Counted from the stretch's first letter, positions 19,060 to 29,372 are shown. The stretch: DNA of 64,000 bases from Mastigocoleus testarum BC008 (GCF_001456025.1 NZ_LMTZ01000013.1:65647-129646), one strand, 5' to 3'. The notes: a model not told the origin generated them from the sequence alone. Numbers and translations are program-made.

Positions 19060-20315
19060 GCACCGCTTTCCTGCTGCAATGGCAGTCGGATAAACAATAA
19101 TCTCATCAGCTATACATACCTCTTAATTGGGCGGAAGCAGATCATTCGACCAGTAAGACTCAAAGCCTACATGACTGCTAAATAAAATAAAATAATAATT
19201 TTCTTCACAGCTACTTGCTGGCGATCGCTAGTGCGGATTGCCATCTGCTTTGGTACACCCTATGTTCTGGAATTATAAGTATTAGTTTTACAGAATCGAT
19301 GCTTGCTTGCCAAATTTTGCTTCACCTCCAGTAAGAAAAATTTCGTTCCATCTACAGTTTTAACGGATGAGGAAAAATTAACTGCAGTCGTATATCTAAG
19401 TTTTCCCGCCTTTATCTCATCCCTAACATATTCCAATAAATTCCAATAAATATTTATATTGAGGCTTACTTGGCAATTGGGCAATATCAGAGCAATAAAA
19501 TTAATCATGGGCAGGTTTTATACTTATGGGCATACGATAAATAGATTCTCCTTGCGATCGTGGTAAGTATTCCTAGTCTCGAACGGTACTTTAGTATTGC
19601 GTGACTACAAAAACTGGGGCACGATGGCATCGTATATTTTTAATATGCCGATGATAAGCATAGTATTTGAGCATAATATTATAAATATTCTGTTTTACTA
19701 ATACCGGCGACCTCTAAGAGCGAACCTCAAATATTATTTATACAGCTACTAGTTAAAGTTTTATTATTTTCTAGCTTAGTTTAATTGATTTTTTTTATGA
19801 AAGTTTTCCCGATACTCCCAAAAATCAATGCAAATAGTTTACCAATACTCACTTAAGGTAGAAATAAAATGATAATTGATTTTTGATTAAAATTTGTATT
19901 TTACTATATGCTCCTTAAAGCAATCACTAATTGTATTGTGCAAACGCATAAACAACTGTATTAATCATCCTGAGTTATCTTCAAATATGAGCAACAATCC
20001 ACTAAAATTGGCTTGATGGTTTTGGTGTAGTTATATTTTCACTACCCGAAAACCCCATCAGTGGCTAGTCTGCATATTGATTGTCTAATAACCTCATTAG
20101 GTCAATCAATCGCCCACAGTAGATAAGTAATGTACTCAGAATTATGATTTTCTATTTAAATTTATCCAAACTTGTCCATCTTACTTAAATTTACTGTACC
20201 TGACATAATTAAGAACTATAATTAAAGCCTTGCTCGTATTGTGTTGAGGCGGTCGATGTTGGGAAAATACTTTCCACAGACACAATAGAACTTTATATTT
20301 TTTAGAAATAAATCT
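19060..20315. other. 1.25-kb intergenic region between cyaC and a GNAT gene
   Basis: The divergent upstream region of cyaC. It contains HIP1-like GCGATCGC near 19221 and one weak minus-strand frame (19260-19508, listed separately). I see no RNA gene or repeat that I can name. Confidence 0.5.
19260..19508 (-). CDS. Hypothetical 82-aa ORF (doubtful)
   Basis: I recognise no family. The middle part (EYVRDEIKAGKLRYTTAVNF, then SSVKTVDGTKFFLLEVKQN) has a protein-like mix of charged and hydrophobic residues, which is better than typical chance frames here. There is no clear ribosome-binding site. It may be a lineage-specific small protein or a non-coding frame. Confidence 0.25.
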   Translation of the reverse strand: MINFIALILPNCQVSLNINIYWNLLEYVRDEIKAGKLRYTTAVNFSSSVKTVDGTKFFLLEVKQNLASKHRFCKTNTYNSRT

Positions 20316-20960
20316 TTGAAAAAAGTTAATTCTAAGTTTCCTTTAAGACCCTGGTTTTATAATCAATCTAACCAAGATATATTTACATCTGTCACGAATA
20401 AAATTTCATCCCCATTGCAAATCCGTCCAGCAAACCCAGCCGATCTGAGTGTTGTAGCCCAAATTATTGCTGAAAGCTTCCACTCTCAAAGTGGTGTTTG
20501 GGGTTTACTTTTTCCTCTATTACGTTTGGGTATTTATGAAGATTTACGACATCGTCTTACTTCATCAGCACCTCATCACATTTGTTTAGTGGCTGTTGAT
20601 ATAAATGGCAATGAATCAAATAATCTAGTTGGAAGTGTGGAATTGGGAGTGCGCTTTAGTGATTCTTGGACGCAAAGTGGTCGTAGCTTTCCCTATCTTT
20701 CAAATTTGGCTGTTAATCCAAAATATCGTCGAAGAGGTGTGGCTTCTAGCTTGTTACTAAGTTGCGAGCGAGTTGCTCTTACTTGGGGTTTTCAAGACAT
20801 ATATCTTCATGTTTTAGAAAATAATCATCAAGCACGGCAACTTTATTTGAAACAAGGATATCGCGTACAGAAAGTAGAATTTAGTTGGAATAGTTTTATC
20901 TTCCGAGGCTCTCAGCAAATTTTCTTACATAAACACTTGAATAAAGATACCAAATCTTAG
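20316..20960 (+). CDS. GNAT-family N-acetyltransferase
   Basis: The 214-aa protein has a GCN5-related acetyltransferase fold at about residues 36-205. Motif A is visible as FPYLSNLAVNPKYRRRGVASSLLLSCE, with the acetyl-CoA loop RRRGVA, and motif B as IYLHVLENNHQARQLYLKQGYR. Family members transfer acetyl from acetyl-CoA to an amine; the substrate here is unknown, and a RimI-like protein acetylase is possible. No internal Met precedes the domain, so the TTG at 20316 (MKKVNSKFPLRPW) is taken as the start, although no strong ribosome-binding site is visible. It is isolated between long gene-free stretches. Confidence 0.82.
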   Translation: MKKVNSKFPLRPWFYNQSNQDIFTSVTNKISSPLQIRPANPADLSVVAQIIAESFHSQSGVWGLLFPLLRLGIYEDLRHRLTSSAPHHICLVAVDINGNESNNLVGSVELGVRFSDSWTQSGRSFPYLSNLAVNPKYRRRGVASSLLLSCERVALTWGFQDIYLHVLENNHQARQLYLKQGYRVQKVEFSWNSFIFRGSQQIFLHKHLNKDTKS

Positions 20961-21938
20961 TTGCTTGTTTAATCTTATTTAGTTTTTTATTCAAAAATCC
21001 GATAAATTGAATTCATTTTTTGTATTTACCTCAAAAATAAAGTTTTGATTTACTGCGATATTTTTTTGTAGTATCTTTTATTATTTTTGAGTCATATAGT
21101 GAATAAGACAATAAATCAATCATAAAATGTTAGGAAAACACTATATTGCTAATGATTTTTTTATTAAAATTAAGTAATTCCTATTTATTCTTATTGTATC
21201 TTAATAATATTCCCATTTTTTTACTTTATTCTTATCGCACTTAGTTAACAAAAATCTTTTAAGAAGGATGTTATATCTAAATAAGTAATTTTTTAAATCA
21301 ATGAATCAATAAAATTAAAGTATAAAAGTGTTGTCATACTTACTTTTATAATTTTAGGAAAATTTTTTTATTTCTATGATATCTCTATGTAATGATTCTT
21401 TCGAGCTACTAGTTCTACACTGTACTGAATTTAGAATCACTAAAAATTTCATCTATTGTGTACAAAAAAATAAATAATTCTGAGATAACTATATTTTTGA
21501 TAAAAATCTCTGCTTATTTTTAATAGAAAAATTTAATGCGAAAAAATTTAATTAAAAAATATTTAATGAACTTTTGTTGATACATATAATAATAGTTCTG
21601 AGAATGTCAATTATCTTAAAGATAGACATTATTTATTTGTCACCGTTGGATATTAAGTTATAAAAGTTAAAACAAATTTGATAATCCTTATACTAACTTT
21701 GTCAGTAGAATATCCATCTTTATCGAAAATTTAAGTAAAGCTATGGACTGCTAGCAGACAAACAAAGTCATGTATCATAAAATATGATTAATCAATCAAT
21801 GATAACGACTGTTTTTGCTACTTCTAGTTTTCAATAACTGAAAAAGTTGTTGGTAATGAAAAAATAAATTAGAAGCTGAATTTAGCTTTTAAAAAGCTAG
21901 ACTAGTATAAAAACGATCAACATTCTTGACAAACACAA
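20961..21938. other. Nearly 1 kb of gene-free, extremely AT-rich DNA
   Basis: No frame of useful length is present. The sequence is dominated by A/T runs and would be strongly bent or easily melted. It lies upstream of the conserved 184-aa protein gene and probably holds its regulatory region. No repeat or RNA gene is recognised. Confidence 0.55.
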
Positions 21939-22493
21939 ATGGATAGCGAAAAGCGCCTACGCTATCAAAATTCTATGGTATCTACTTATTACCCTAACAC
22001 TAGATTGTTTGAGTGTATTGTTATTCCCGATGAAAGAGAGCGAGAAGAATGTTCTGACCTGCTTACCACTCTGCGCAGTGGTAAAGTACTGATGGTAAAT
22101 AGTCGCAGGAGAAATGGGTTAATTTTATTCAAGCGTTACCACGCAGAATTTGCAGGTCCTGGTGCTGTTGTCGGTGGTAGTTACGATTTAGATTGTTATG
22201 GATTGCTACCAATAGGAAATCTTTCTTTATTAACTCCTGAGTCCCACGAGGAACGCCAAAAGGCTTATTTGATTAGGCGTCAATGGGTGAGATTGATTAA
22301 ACAAATTACAGAAAATGCTGTTCCACAGCAAAGAGTACAGAAGATTCTCGATCAATTTGAAGAATATTTTCCAGTTAATGTTGTATCTCAATTACCATCA
22401 GAAGCTTTTGCAATGTTAGTGGGGGTATTACCACAAACTGTGACAAAAGTTAGAGGTTTGGTTTCCCAAAAAAAAGGTGGATCCAATTATTAA
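21939..22493 (+). CDS. Conserved cyanobacterial protein with possible C-terminal helix-turn-helix
   Basis: I do not recognise a named family for this 184-aa protein. The N-terminal half holds a compact beta-rich-looking segment (LLTTLRSGKVLMVNSRRRNG and FAGPGAVVGGSYDLDCYG). The C-terminal part (about 120-178) is helical and ends in PSEAFAMLVGVLPQTVTKVR. That stretch resembles the helix-turn-helix of CRP-type regulators (AELVG...ETVSR pattern), so DNA binding is a reasonable inference. The long AT-rich leader suggests complex regulation. It converges with hisC 35 bp away. Confidence 0.65.
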   Translation: MDSEKRLRYQNSMVSTYYPNTRLFECIVIPDEREREECSDLLTTLRSGKVLMVNSRRRNGLILFKRYHAEFAGPGAVVGGSYDLDCYGLLPIGNLSLLTPESHEERQKAYLIRRQWVRLIKQITENAVPQQRVQKILDQFEEYFPVNVVSQLPSEAFAMLVGVLPQTVTKVRGLVSQKKGGSNY

Positions 22494-22528
22494 TTTTTAT
22501 TATTTAATCCAAGTTTTAACTCTACTTA

Positions 22529-23686
22529 TTAAGCAGTAACTTGAGGATAAAGACTATTTAAAACAGTTTTTAATCTTTCTATTGTACGGATATTTTCTTC
22601 TGGAGTTCCTATAGTAATTCTTAGTCCACCGCTAATTTGTCTGACAAGAGTACCGTTATCTTTTAGTCTTTGAGTGAGAGTTACAAAACCTTTTTGTTCG
22701 GGATTAAGTAGATCTTGCTGAAGTTTTAGAAAAACGAAATTAGCTGAACTTTGCCAAATTTTCAATTCTGGGTTTTTAGAAAAAGTTTCAATAAAATTTA
22801 TCCGTTCTGAAATTGTTTGGGGGATTGTTTCTAATAAAGTATGACGGTTTTCCATTGCTATTAAAGCCGCTGCAATTGAAAAACTGGGAAGATTATAAGG
22901 TAAACGGACTTTTTCCAGAATCGCAATTAAATTTGGATTAGCTACACAATATCCAACTCGCATTGATGCTAACCGAAAAGCTTTGGAAAATGTGCGTAAT
23001 ACTATCCAATTAGAGTGATTTTGCAATTCACTAACTAAGCTGTGCTGACAGAATTCAAAGTAAGCTTCATCAATTACGACTAAAATATTTTCTGGTATTT
23101 TTCTTAACCAGTTTATTTCCGTTTCAGTCAAAGGGTTTGCTGTGGGAGAATTAGGATGGACAACAAAAACAACCCTAACTGGTGGATTTTGATTTTGTTC
23201 TATAGCTGTTTGTGCTGCTTGTAAATCAATTTCGAAGTTTTCTTGATTTCTACCTACCTGTATTACTGGTATACCAAGGGTTTGAGCCGTAATACCATAC
23301 ATGGAAAATGTGGGATTTGCAACTAATATTGAACCTTCTCCCAAACAAGTTGCAATTAATATGGAGCGGATTAATTCATCGGAACCGTTACCGACAGAAA
23401 TATTATTCTCACTAAAAGTATTTGGAGGGAGTGAAACTGATTCGTTGACATATCCTGCGATCGCACGCTTCAGATTTTGATGTCCACCGTCAGGATAGCG
23501 GTTAGTTTCAATTATCCGTTCGTAGTTAGCAGCTAATTTTTTTTTCAATTCGATTGGTAAGTCATAGGGACTTTCATTGGTATCCAAACGATCAAATTGA
23601 GTAGCAACAGGTTCTGCTGTATTGCTACCGGGATGAGGTTTATAAGCGCTGAACTTAGCTAAATCGGAACGGATGAACGGAAGCAT
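22529..23686 (-). CDS. hisC: Histidinol-phosphate aminotransferase
   Basis: A PLP-dependent fold-type I aminotransferase of 385 aa from the preferred start. It converts imidazole-acetol phosphate and glutamate to histidinol phosphate in histidine synthesis. Visible are [41 protein letters not shown], and the Schiff-base lysine in [16 protein letters not shown]. The frame extends upstream to 23713, but the ATG at 23686 ([12 protein letters not shown]) matches the family's usual N-terminus. Paralogues can act on phenylpyruvate-type substrates, so the exact substrate is inferred. Confidence 0.92.
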   Translation of the reverse strand: MLPFIRSDLAKFSAYKPHPGSNTAEPVATQFDRLDTNESPYDLPIELKKKLAANYERIIETNRYPDGGHQNLKRAIAGYVNESVSLPPNTFSENNISVGNGSDELIRSILIATCLGEGSILVANPTFSMYGITAQTLGIPVIQVGRNQENFEIDLQAAQTAIEQNQNPPVRVVFVVHPNSPTANPLTETEINWLRKIPENILVVIDEAYFEFCQHSLVSELQNHSNWIVLRTFSKAFRLASMRVGYCVANPNLIAILEKVRLPYNLPSFSIAAALIAMENRHTLLETIPQTISERINFIETFSKNPELKIWQSSANFVFLKLQQDLLNPEQKGFVTLTQRLKDNGTLVRQISGGLRITIGTPEENIRTIERLKTVLNSLYPQVTA

Positions 23687-23904
23687 GAGAATAATAAAGC
23701 TGTAGATACACAAATTTATAACAGAATTCGGGAGTCGGCAGCTATATCTTGTTTGCTTAAATTGTTATTATTTTCTATTTTTGAGTTTTATTGATAACTG
23801 GTCGATTATTTAAAGTGCTATCTGATTTTATATTCTAAGGAGTTTTTAATCTTGATATTTTTAGTTAAACCTCTGAATAAAAGAATACCCTTGAATTTTA
23901 AATC

Positions 23905-24543
23905 TTAAACTTCAAATTGACAAAAACTGTGAATTTCGCGCCATATTTGAGGAAACACATTACCTAAACTATGGTCGCTATCAAGCTCAACTAATTTAAC
24001 CCAAGGACGTTGACCAGCAAAATCACGACTGGCTTCAATGGGGATAACCTCATCATTTTTCCCATGCAAAATTAAAGTTGGAATGGAACGTTGTAATCCG
24101 TCTTCGGAATATTGATTCGCATCTGTGAGAAAATCATAACTCAAAGGTACTTCCCGTTCTTCTCTATAGTGATAAACCATTAAATATTTTTCTTTTTCCC
24201 AGCGCTGTATCTTTTCTTCCCCAAGCTTTGGTAACCAGTGAGATAAAAATCCAAAAGCTGGAGCAAGTAATACCAAGCGTTGCACCACTGGATGTTTTTC
24301 TCCCAAATGAGCTGCTGTTAAACCCCCTAAACTCGAACCAATTAAAGTTACAGGTAACTCTGCATTATCGAAGTATGCAGTAACTTGCTTTACTTGTCGC
24401 GTAATTGTTAAATGGGAAAAATCATTGTTATTTAGATCGGGAATTATCAAATTAATTTTATTCTCTGCAAAACGTTGTTCTATGTAACGAGCTTTGTTAG
24501 AGTTTGGACTAGATGCAAAGCCATGAAGGTAAATGTATTGCAA
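23905..24543 (-). CDS. YqiA/YcfP-like alpha/beta-hydrolase (esterase)
   Basis: The 212-aa protein starts YIYLHGFASSPNSNKA, the oxyanion-hole HGF motif of the YqiA/UPF0227 esterases. The nucleophile elbow is GSSLGG (about 88-93), with late Asp (HGKNDEVIP) and His (DSDHSLGN) completing a catalytic triad. Family members hydrolyse short acyl esters; the natural substrate is unknown. A tandem heptamer array (24555-24591) lies only 12 bp upstream of the start codon. Confidence 0.8.
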   Translation of the reverse strand: MQYIYLHGFASSPNSNKARYIEQRFAENKINLIIPDLNNNDFSHLTITRQVKQVTAYFDNAELPVTLIGSSLGGLTAAHLGEKHPVVQRLVLLAPAFGFLSHWLPKLGEEKIQRWEKEKYLMVYHYREEREVPLSYDFLTDANQYSEDGLQRSIPTLILHGKNDEVIPIEASRDFAGQRPWVKLVELDSDHSLGNVFPQIWREIHSFCQFEV

Positions 24544-24554
24544 TTGTTTTATTT

Positions 24555-24591
24555 AGGGAACGGGGAACAGGGAACGGAGAACGGGGAACAG
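24555..24591. repeat. Heptameric tandem repeat (GGGAACG/A), five units
   Basis: Five consecutive 7-bp units GGGAACG, GGGAACA, GGGAACG, GAGAACG, GGGAACA, then GG. It is an STRR-type array lying immediately upstream of the esterase start codon and between it and the glutathione reductase gene. Confidence 0.85.
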
Positions 24592-24713
24592 GTAAATTCC
24601 CCAAGAGTTATTGCAAGTTATATTAGTCATAATTTTTACCTGCAGGGGCGCACCGCAGTGCCCCCTAATAAAAGATATATTATTTGTGAAACCTATTGTG
24701 AAAATTCCTTAAA

Positions 24714-26093
24714 TCATCGCATTGTGACAAATTCTTCTGCTGATGAGGGGTGAATACCAACCGTAGCATCAAAATCTTTTTTGGTTGCTCCCATTTTGAC
24801 GGCGATCGCTACACCTTGAACAATTTCAGCAGCATAGTCACCTACCATATGAGCGCCTAAAACCTCATCGTTTTCTGCATTGACTATCAGCTTCATCATT
24901 GTTCTTTCTTGTTGATCTGGTAAAGTGTAGAACATCGGACGAAAGCGACTGCGATAAATTTTGACGCCATCTTCTCCAAATTTTTCCTTAGCTTGTACTT
25001 CTGTCATACCCACCGTTGCTGCTTCCGGTGTGGAGAATACTGCTGTGGCTACTTTTTCGTGGCTGAATATCCTACGGTTATTACCGAATTCACTGTCAGC
25101 AAATGCTCTACCTTCACCAATTGCTACTGGAGTTAGGTTAATTCTTTCAGTAACATCACCGACAGCATAAATATTTGCTTGTGTTGTTTGACTATATTCA
25201 TTGACTTTAATAGCATCTATGGTGCTATATCCTGGTCCTGCAACAGAACTGTCGACCATTTTAACGCCTACATTTTCTAGACCCAATCCACTGACATTGG
25301 GAGCACGACCAGTTGCAACTAAAAACACATCAGCAGCGATGTTTTCTTCTGTATCTCCAGATAAATTTAGCTTCAAACCTGCTGATACTTTCTCTACCGA
25401 ATTAACCACGGTGTTTGTGATGATGCGGATACCATGGCCAATCATTCCTTCTTGAATATTATTGCGGATATCTACATCAAAACCTTTAAGTATCTTATCT
25501 TTACGAATAATTTGGGTAACTTCACAACCCAAACCACGCATAATACAAGCAAACTCAGTACCAATGTAACCCGCACCAATAATAGCAATATGCTTTGGTT
25601 TTTCTTGGAGATGAAAGATTTCTCTGGAAGTGATACTGTGTTCCATACCAGGTAAATCTGGTTTAATAGGACGTCCACCAACTGCAATCAAAATTTTATC
25701 AGTAGTAAATTTACGCCCATCTACTTCTACTGTATGGGGATCAATCAAGCTAGCACGACCTGTAATTAGTTCGACACCCGCTTTTTCCAAAAAACTAATA
25801 TGTAATCGTGAAAGTCGTTTAACTTCGTTATCTATAGAAGTAATAAATTTTTCCCAGTCAAATTCTATATCACCGACCTTCCAACCGTAACCAGCAGCAC
25901 TCTCAAACAAAGAAGGAAAATGAGAGCCATAAACCATTAATTTTTTTGGAACACAACCGCGAATTACACAGGTTCCACCTACTAAATCATTTTCGGCGAT
26001 CGCTACTTTTGCTCCATAACTTGCAGCACGTTTGGAAGCTGCTAAACCACCGGAACCAGCACCAATCACAAATAGGTCGTAGTCGTATGACAT
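24714..26093 (-). CDS. gor: Glutathione-disulfide reductase (NADPH type)
   Basis: An FAD- and NADPH-dependent disulfide reductase of 459 aa that keeps glutathione reduced. FAD motif GAGSGGLAAS (11-20), redox-active Cys42/Cys47 in GGTCVIRGCVPKK, second Rossmann motif GAGYIGTEFA (173-182), and catalytic His in HPSSAEEF near the C-terminus. The loop after the second Rossmann motif reads QIIRKDKILKGF, with Arg197, Lys198 and Lys203 at positions used by other glutathione reductases to hold the 2'-phosphate of NADPH. A paralogue lies 116 bp upstream on the same strand, followed by a glutathionyl-hydroquinone reductase, so this is a glutathione cluster. Confidence 0.92.
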   Translation of the reverse strand: MSYDYDLFVIGAGSGGLAASKRAASYGAKVAIAENDLVGGTCVIRGCVPKKLMVYGSHFPSLFESAAGYGWKVGDIEFDWEKFITSIDNEVKRLSRLHISFLEKAGVELITGRASLIDPHTVEVDGRKFTTDKILIAVGGRPIKPDLPGMEHSITSREIFHLQEKPKHIAIIGAGYIGTEFACIMRGLGCEVTQIIRKDKILKGFDVDIRNNIQEGMIGHGIRIITNTVVNSVEKVSAGLKLNLSGDTEENIAADVFLVATGRAPNVSGLGLENVGVKMVDSSVAGPGYSTIDAIKVNEYSQTTQANIYAVGDVTERINLTPVAIGEGRAFADSEFGNNRRIFSHEKVATAVFSTPEAATVGMTEVQAKEKFGEDGVKIYRSRFRPMFYTLPDQQERTMMKLIVNAENDEVLGAHMVGDYAAEIVQGVAIAVKMGATKKDFDATVGIHPSSAEEFVTMR

Positions 26094-26209
26094 ATATCTT
26101 AAATGATGTCTTTCTCGTAATTATTAAATCTTAGAGGACTTATACAAGATTAAAGAAGAAATACTTAAATTAGATTCATGTGCTTTAACTTGTCAGTCCT
26201 ACCCCAAAT

Positions 26210-27556
26210 TTAACTTAACGTGAGAAATTCCTCTGCGGTAGTAGGGTGAATGGCAATGGTATCATCTAAATCTTGCTTAGTAATACCTTTACGAATTGCA
26301 ACACCCAAACTTTGAATAATATCAGCAGCGTGTTCTCCCACCATATGAGCGCCTAAAATCCGCTCTGATTCTCCTTCTACAACTAGTTTCATTAAAGCTT
26401 GTTCATCTTTGATTGTTAACTGAGATATCAAGGGCTGAAACTTAGTTTGGTAACATTTGATGGAATCACCAAACTTTTCTTTAGCTTTTTCCTCACTCAT
26501 TCCTATACTTGCTGCTTCCGGACGGGTAAAAACGGCAGAAGGGACATGTTCGTAATTTACAGTTTGTGGTTGATCGCCAAAAACCGTTTTCACAAAAGCT
26601 GTTGCTTCCGCTTTAGCTACAGGTGTTAATTGTAAGCGATCAGTACAATCCCCGACAGCATAAATGTTTTCCTGGGTGGTACGACTATATTCATCAACTA
26701 GGATTTCTTGTTTTTCTCCTAATTTAACTCCTGCATTTTCCAAGCCTAAATTGCTGGTATTGGGAGCGCGACCAGTTGCAACTAAGACGCTATCTGCAGT
26801 CATGATTTTTTGGGAATCACCAGCGATTGTTAATAGCAAGTTATCTTCACAAAACTTAATTGCCTTTGCCGTACTGTTACCAATAAAACGAATTCCTCTA
26901 TTGCTCAAACCATCTTGAACGTGGCGACGAACATCGCAATCGAATCCAGATAAAATTATTTTACTGGTATCAATTACAGTTACCTCACAACCAAAAGCAT
27001 TCATCATGCTGGCAAACTCGACTCCTATGTAGCCACCACCAATAATTGCGAGACGTTTTGGTAAATGGGGTAGCTTAAAAATTTGGCGGGAAGTAATGCC
27101 ATATTCGATACCTCGGATATCAGGTTTCATTGGCTGCGCGCCCACCGCAATTAGAAATTTATCGGCTGTAATGTTGCGTCCGTCGACTTCAACTGTATGC
27201 TCGTCAACGAATTTTGCGTGACTCCGGAATAATTCAATCCCAGCCTTTTCTAATGTTTCTTGATAAGATTCGTGAATACTTTTAATCTGTTGGCGTACAG
27301 AATTAATAAAACGCAACCAGCTAAAATGCCTTTTACTCTCGCTCCAACCATAGTCATGAGCCATTCGATTTTTTAAGGCAAAATCAGCAGCGTAAACAAT
27401 AAATTTTTTGGGTACACAACCGCGGTTCAAACAGGTTCCACCAAGGGCTTCCTTTTCGGCGACCCCAACACGAATACCGTATTGAGCTGCAGCTTTTGCT
27501 GCTGCTGCACCACCAGAACCAACACCAATCACAAATAGGTCGTAATCGAATGGCAT
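26210..27556 (-). CDS. Second glutathione-reductase paralogue with altered dinucleotide-binding loop
   Basis: The 448-aa protein is collinear with the neighbouring glutathione reductase: FAD motif GVGSGGAAAA, redox-active Cys42/Cys47 (GGTCLNRGCVPKK), Rossmann motif GGGYIGVEFA and catalytic HPTTAEEF. The dinucleotide loop differs. Where the neighbour has I196-R197-K198 and K203, this protein has Asp196-Thr197-Ser198 and Ser203. It therefore lacks the basic 2'-phosphate ligands and carries an acidic residue typical of NAD(H) enzymes. It probably arose by tandem duplication and may use NADH or a different disulfide. The preceding gene encodes a glutathionyl-hydroquinone reductase on the same strand. 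Confidence 0.88.
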   Translation of the reverse strand: MPFDYDLFVIGVGSGGAAAAKAAAQYGIRVGVAEKEALGGTCLNRGCVPKKFIVYAADFALKNRMAHDYGWSESKRHFSWLRFINSVRQQIKSIHESYQETLEKAGIELFRSHAKFVDEHTVEVDGRNITADKFLIAVGAQPMKPDIRGIEYGITSRQIFKLPHLPKRLAIIGGGYIGVEFASMMNAFGCEVTVIDTSKIILSGFDCDVRRHVQDGLSNRGIRFIGNSTAKAIKFCEDNLLLTIAGDSQKIMTADSVLVATGRAPNTSNLGLENAGVKLGEKQEILVDEYSRTTQENIYAVGDCTDRLQLTPVAKAEATAFVKTVFGDQPQTVNYEHVPSAVFTRPEAASIGMSEEKAKEKFGDSIKCYQTKFQPLISQLTIKDEQALMKLVVEGESERILGAHMVGEHAADIIQSLGVAIRKGITKQDLDDTIAIHPTTAEEFLTLS

Positions 27557-27662
27557 ATCTACTTTGCACTTTTTGTCAACAACTATAAAAATAGAAAATC
27601 TCTGATTATCAGGTCAGTATCTTAAGGAAGGATATGGAAATCTAATGTGAAGATTTTTGTAC

Positions 27663-28733
27663 TTAATTTACCACTTTTTTACCAATATTTTGCCGATTGT
27701 GTGGTTCCCAAAGATTCCTAATATCTGGACCGGAAGGAATTATTCCTCCAGGATTAAGGGGGAACAAGTTTCCGTAATAATCCTGCTTAATACTATTTAG
27801 ATCGCAGGTTTCTGATACTTTGGGAAGTTGATACAGGTCGCGTAAATAAGAGCCCAAGTTTTGATAATCCCGAATGCGACGACGGTTACACTTGAATAAG
27901 CCGTAGTACACAATATCAAAACGAAACAAAGTAGTAAATAAGCGCACATCTGCGATAGTTAATTCTTCTCCACACAAATATCGATTTGTTGCTAAAACTG
28001 CATCAATCTCATTCAAAGTTGTAAATAACTCGTCACAAGCTTGGTCATAGGCTGATTGAGTTTGGGCAAATCCACAACGATATACCCCATTATTTACTGT
28101 ATGGTAGATTTTTTCGTTCCACTCATCTATTTGCGAACGCAATTTTTCTGGATAAAGATCTAATGTGGGGTTAGTCGCAAAATCATTAAACTGAGAATTT
28201 AGGATAACAATAATCTCTGCACTTTCATTGTTGACTATTGTTTGAGTTTGCTTATCCCATAGGACTGGGACAGTACAACGTCCTTGGTAACCTGGCGACC
28301 CAAGATTATATAGTTCTGGGAGCGTGCGCAAACCTTCTTCCTCTTGGGAGAAAATCCAAATTCCTCGGTCGGGGGAAGGGAATACTATTGATACTTCTAT
28401 TGAATCTTCTAAACCTTTTAGCGCTCTTACAACTAAAGTTCTATGAGCCCAAGGACATCCTAAACCAACATACAGACGATAACGTCCTTTTGCTGATTGA
28501 TAGGTACTTTTGGGGCTATTAACATCAACGGTAGCAATATTAGGAGTTGCAATATCAGTGGTATCAATCAAATTTCTAAACTGACTTTCAGGACGAACAT
28601 ATGCTCCGGTTTTACTACGAGGAGCAAGATTAGACATCATAAATTTCCACATGGTTGTCCAAACAAACTTACCAAGTTTGATCATGAAACCAGATGGGAG
28701 GGACTTACCTTGTTTTTTGATTTGTTTATTCAT
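27663..28733 (-). CDS. Glutathionyl-hydroquinone reductase (GST Xi class)
   Basis: The protein (about 356 aa) has the CPWAHR motif (catalytic Cys93 from the chosen start) and the long C-terminal helical domain (LCGEELTIADVRLFTTLFRFD) of the YqjG/ECM4 family. These enzymes use glutathione to reduce glutathionyl-hydroquinones. The frame opens at TTG 28739, but ATG 28733 (MNKQIKKQGKSLPSG) is preferred. The N-terminal extension of about 80 residues is part of the family pattern, not clearly a signal peptide. It is the first gene of the minus-strand glutathione cluster, 107 bp before the second glutathione-reductase paralogue. Confidence 0.88.
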   Translation of the reverse strand: MNKQIKKQGKSLPSGFMIKLGKFVWTTMWKFMMSNLAPRSKTGAYVRPESQFRNLIDTTDIATPNIATVDVNSPKSTYQSAKGRYRLYVGLGCPWAHRTLVVRALKGLEDSIEVSIVFPSPDRGIWIFSQEEEGLRTLPELYNLGSPGYQGRCTVPVLWDKQTQTIVNNESAEIIVILNSQFNDFATNPTLDLYPEKLRSQIDEWNEKIYHTVNNGVYRCGFAQTQSAYDQACDELFTTLNEIDAVLATNRYLCGEELTIADVRLFTTLFRFDIVYYGLFKCNRRRIRDYQNLGSYLRDLYQLPKVSETCDLNSIKQDYYGNLFPLNPGGIIPSGPDIRNLWEPHNRQNIGKKVVN

Positions 28734-28892
28734 ATACAAAAGTATTTTTTATTCAATTATTATGCTGTTCACCCGGAAATCATCTCAGTCATGCTGTTGT
28801 AAAATATAAGATTTACTAAGGTAAATTGTGCCGAAGATTATTTAGCAGATTATTTAGTAAGTTTTATAATTTACCGTGTAATACTTAATTGG

Positions 28893-29333
28893 ATGAGGTT
28901 AGAGCAGAAAAATATGGATATTTCAAGTATTCCTAAAGTGTTTTGGTATTCTTTGAGTATCTCATTATTGTCGCTTACAACAGGTTTGACAGTATCATCA
29001 ATTTTTGCAACTAGCGTTTCGGTTGAAGTTGCAAACTCAAAAATAAATCTTAGCAAAAATATTAATAGCGTCCAAAGAATCAATCAGGACTTAAAAAATA
29101 AAGTTGAAGAATTGGAGGAAATAGATAAAGCTTATAAACAATTACAGCAAAAATATAATAGACTTCTCAAGTCTACAAAGCCATCAGTGACCCAAGAGTT
29201 AAAAGAGTTAAATCGTGAAATACAAAAATTTCAGAGCCGAGTAAGGAAAATAGAGAATGAAGATTTGAAAGAGAAAATACTTCAAAATGAAGAGAAACTA
29301 GAAGCTATTAATGAACAAATATCAGTAAACTAA
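28893..29333 (+). CDS. Membrane-anchored coiled-coil protein of unknown function
   Basis: A 146-aa protein with one hydrophobic segment (about 18-42, VFWYSLSISLLSLTTGLTVSS) followed by an almost continuous heptad coiled coil rich in Lys, Glu, Gln and Asn. The architecture is that of a bitopic protein with its coiled coil outside the membrane. The start could also be the ATG at 28914 (MDISSIPKVFWY). It converges with the PhoD-like gene 40 bp downstream and is divergent from the glutathione cluster. No family is recognised. Confidence 0.6.
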   Translation: MRLEQKNMDISSIPKVFWYSLSISLLSLTTGLTVSSIFATSVSVEVANSKINLSKNINSVQRINQDLKNKVEELEEIDKAYKQLQQKYNRLLKSTKPSVTQELKELNREIQKFQSRVRKIENEDLKEKILQNEEKLEAINEQISVN

Positions 29334-29372
29334 ATTATTGATTTTTTATATTTTACTTCACATATTTAATAA

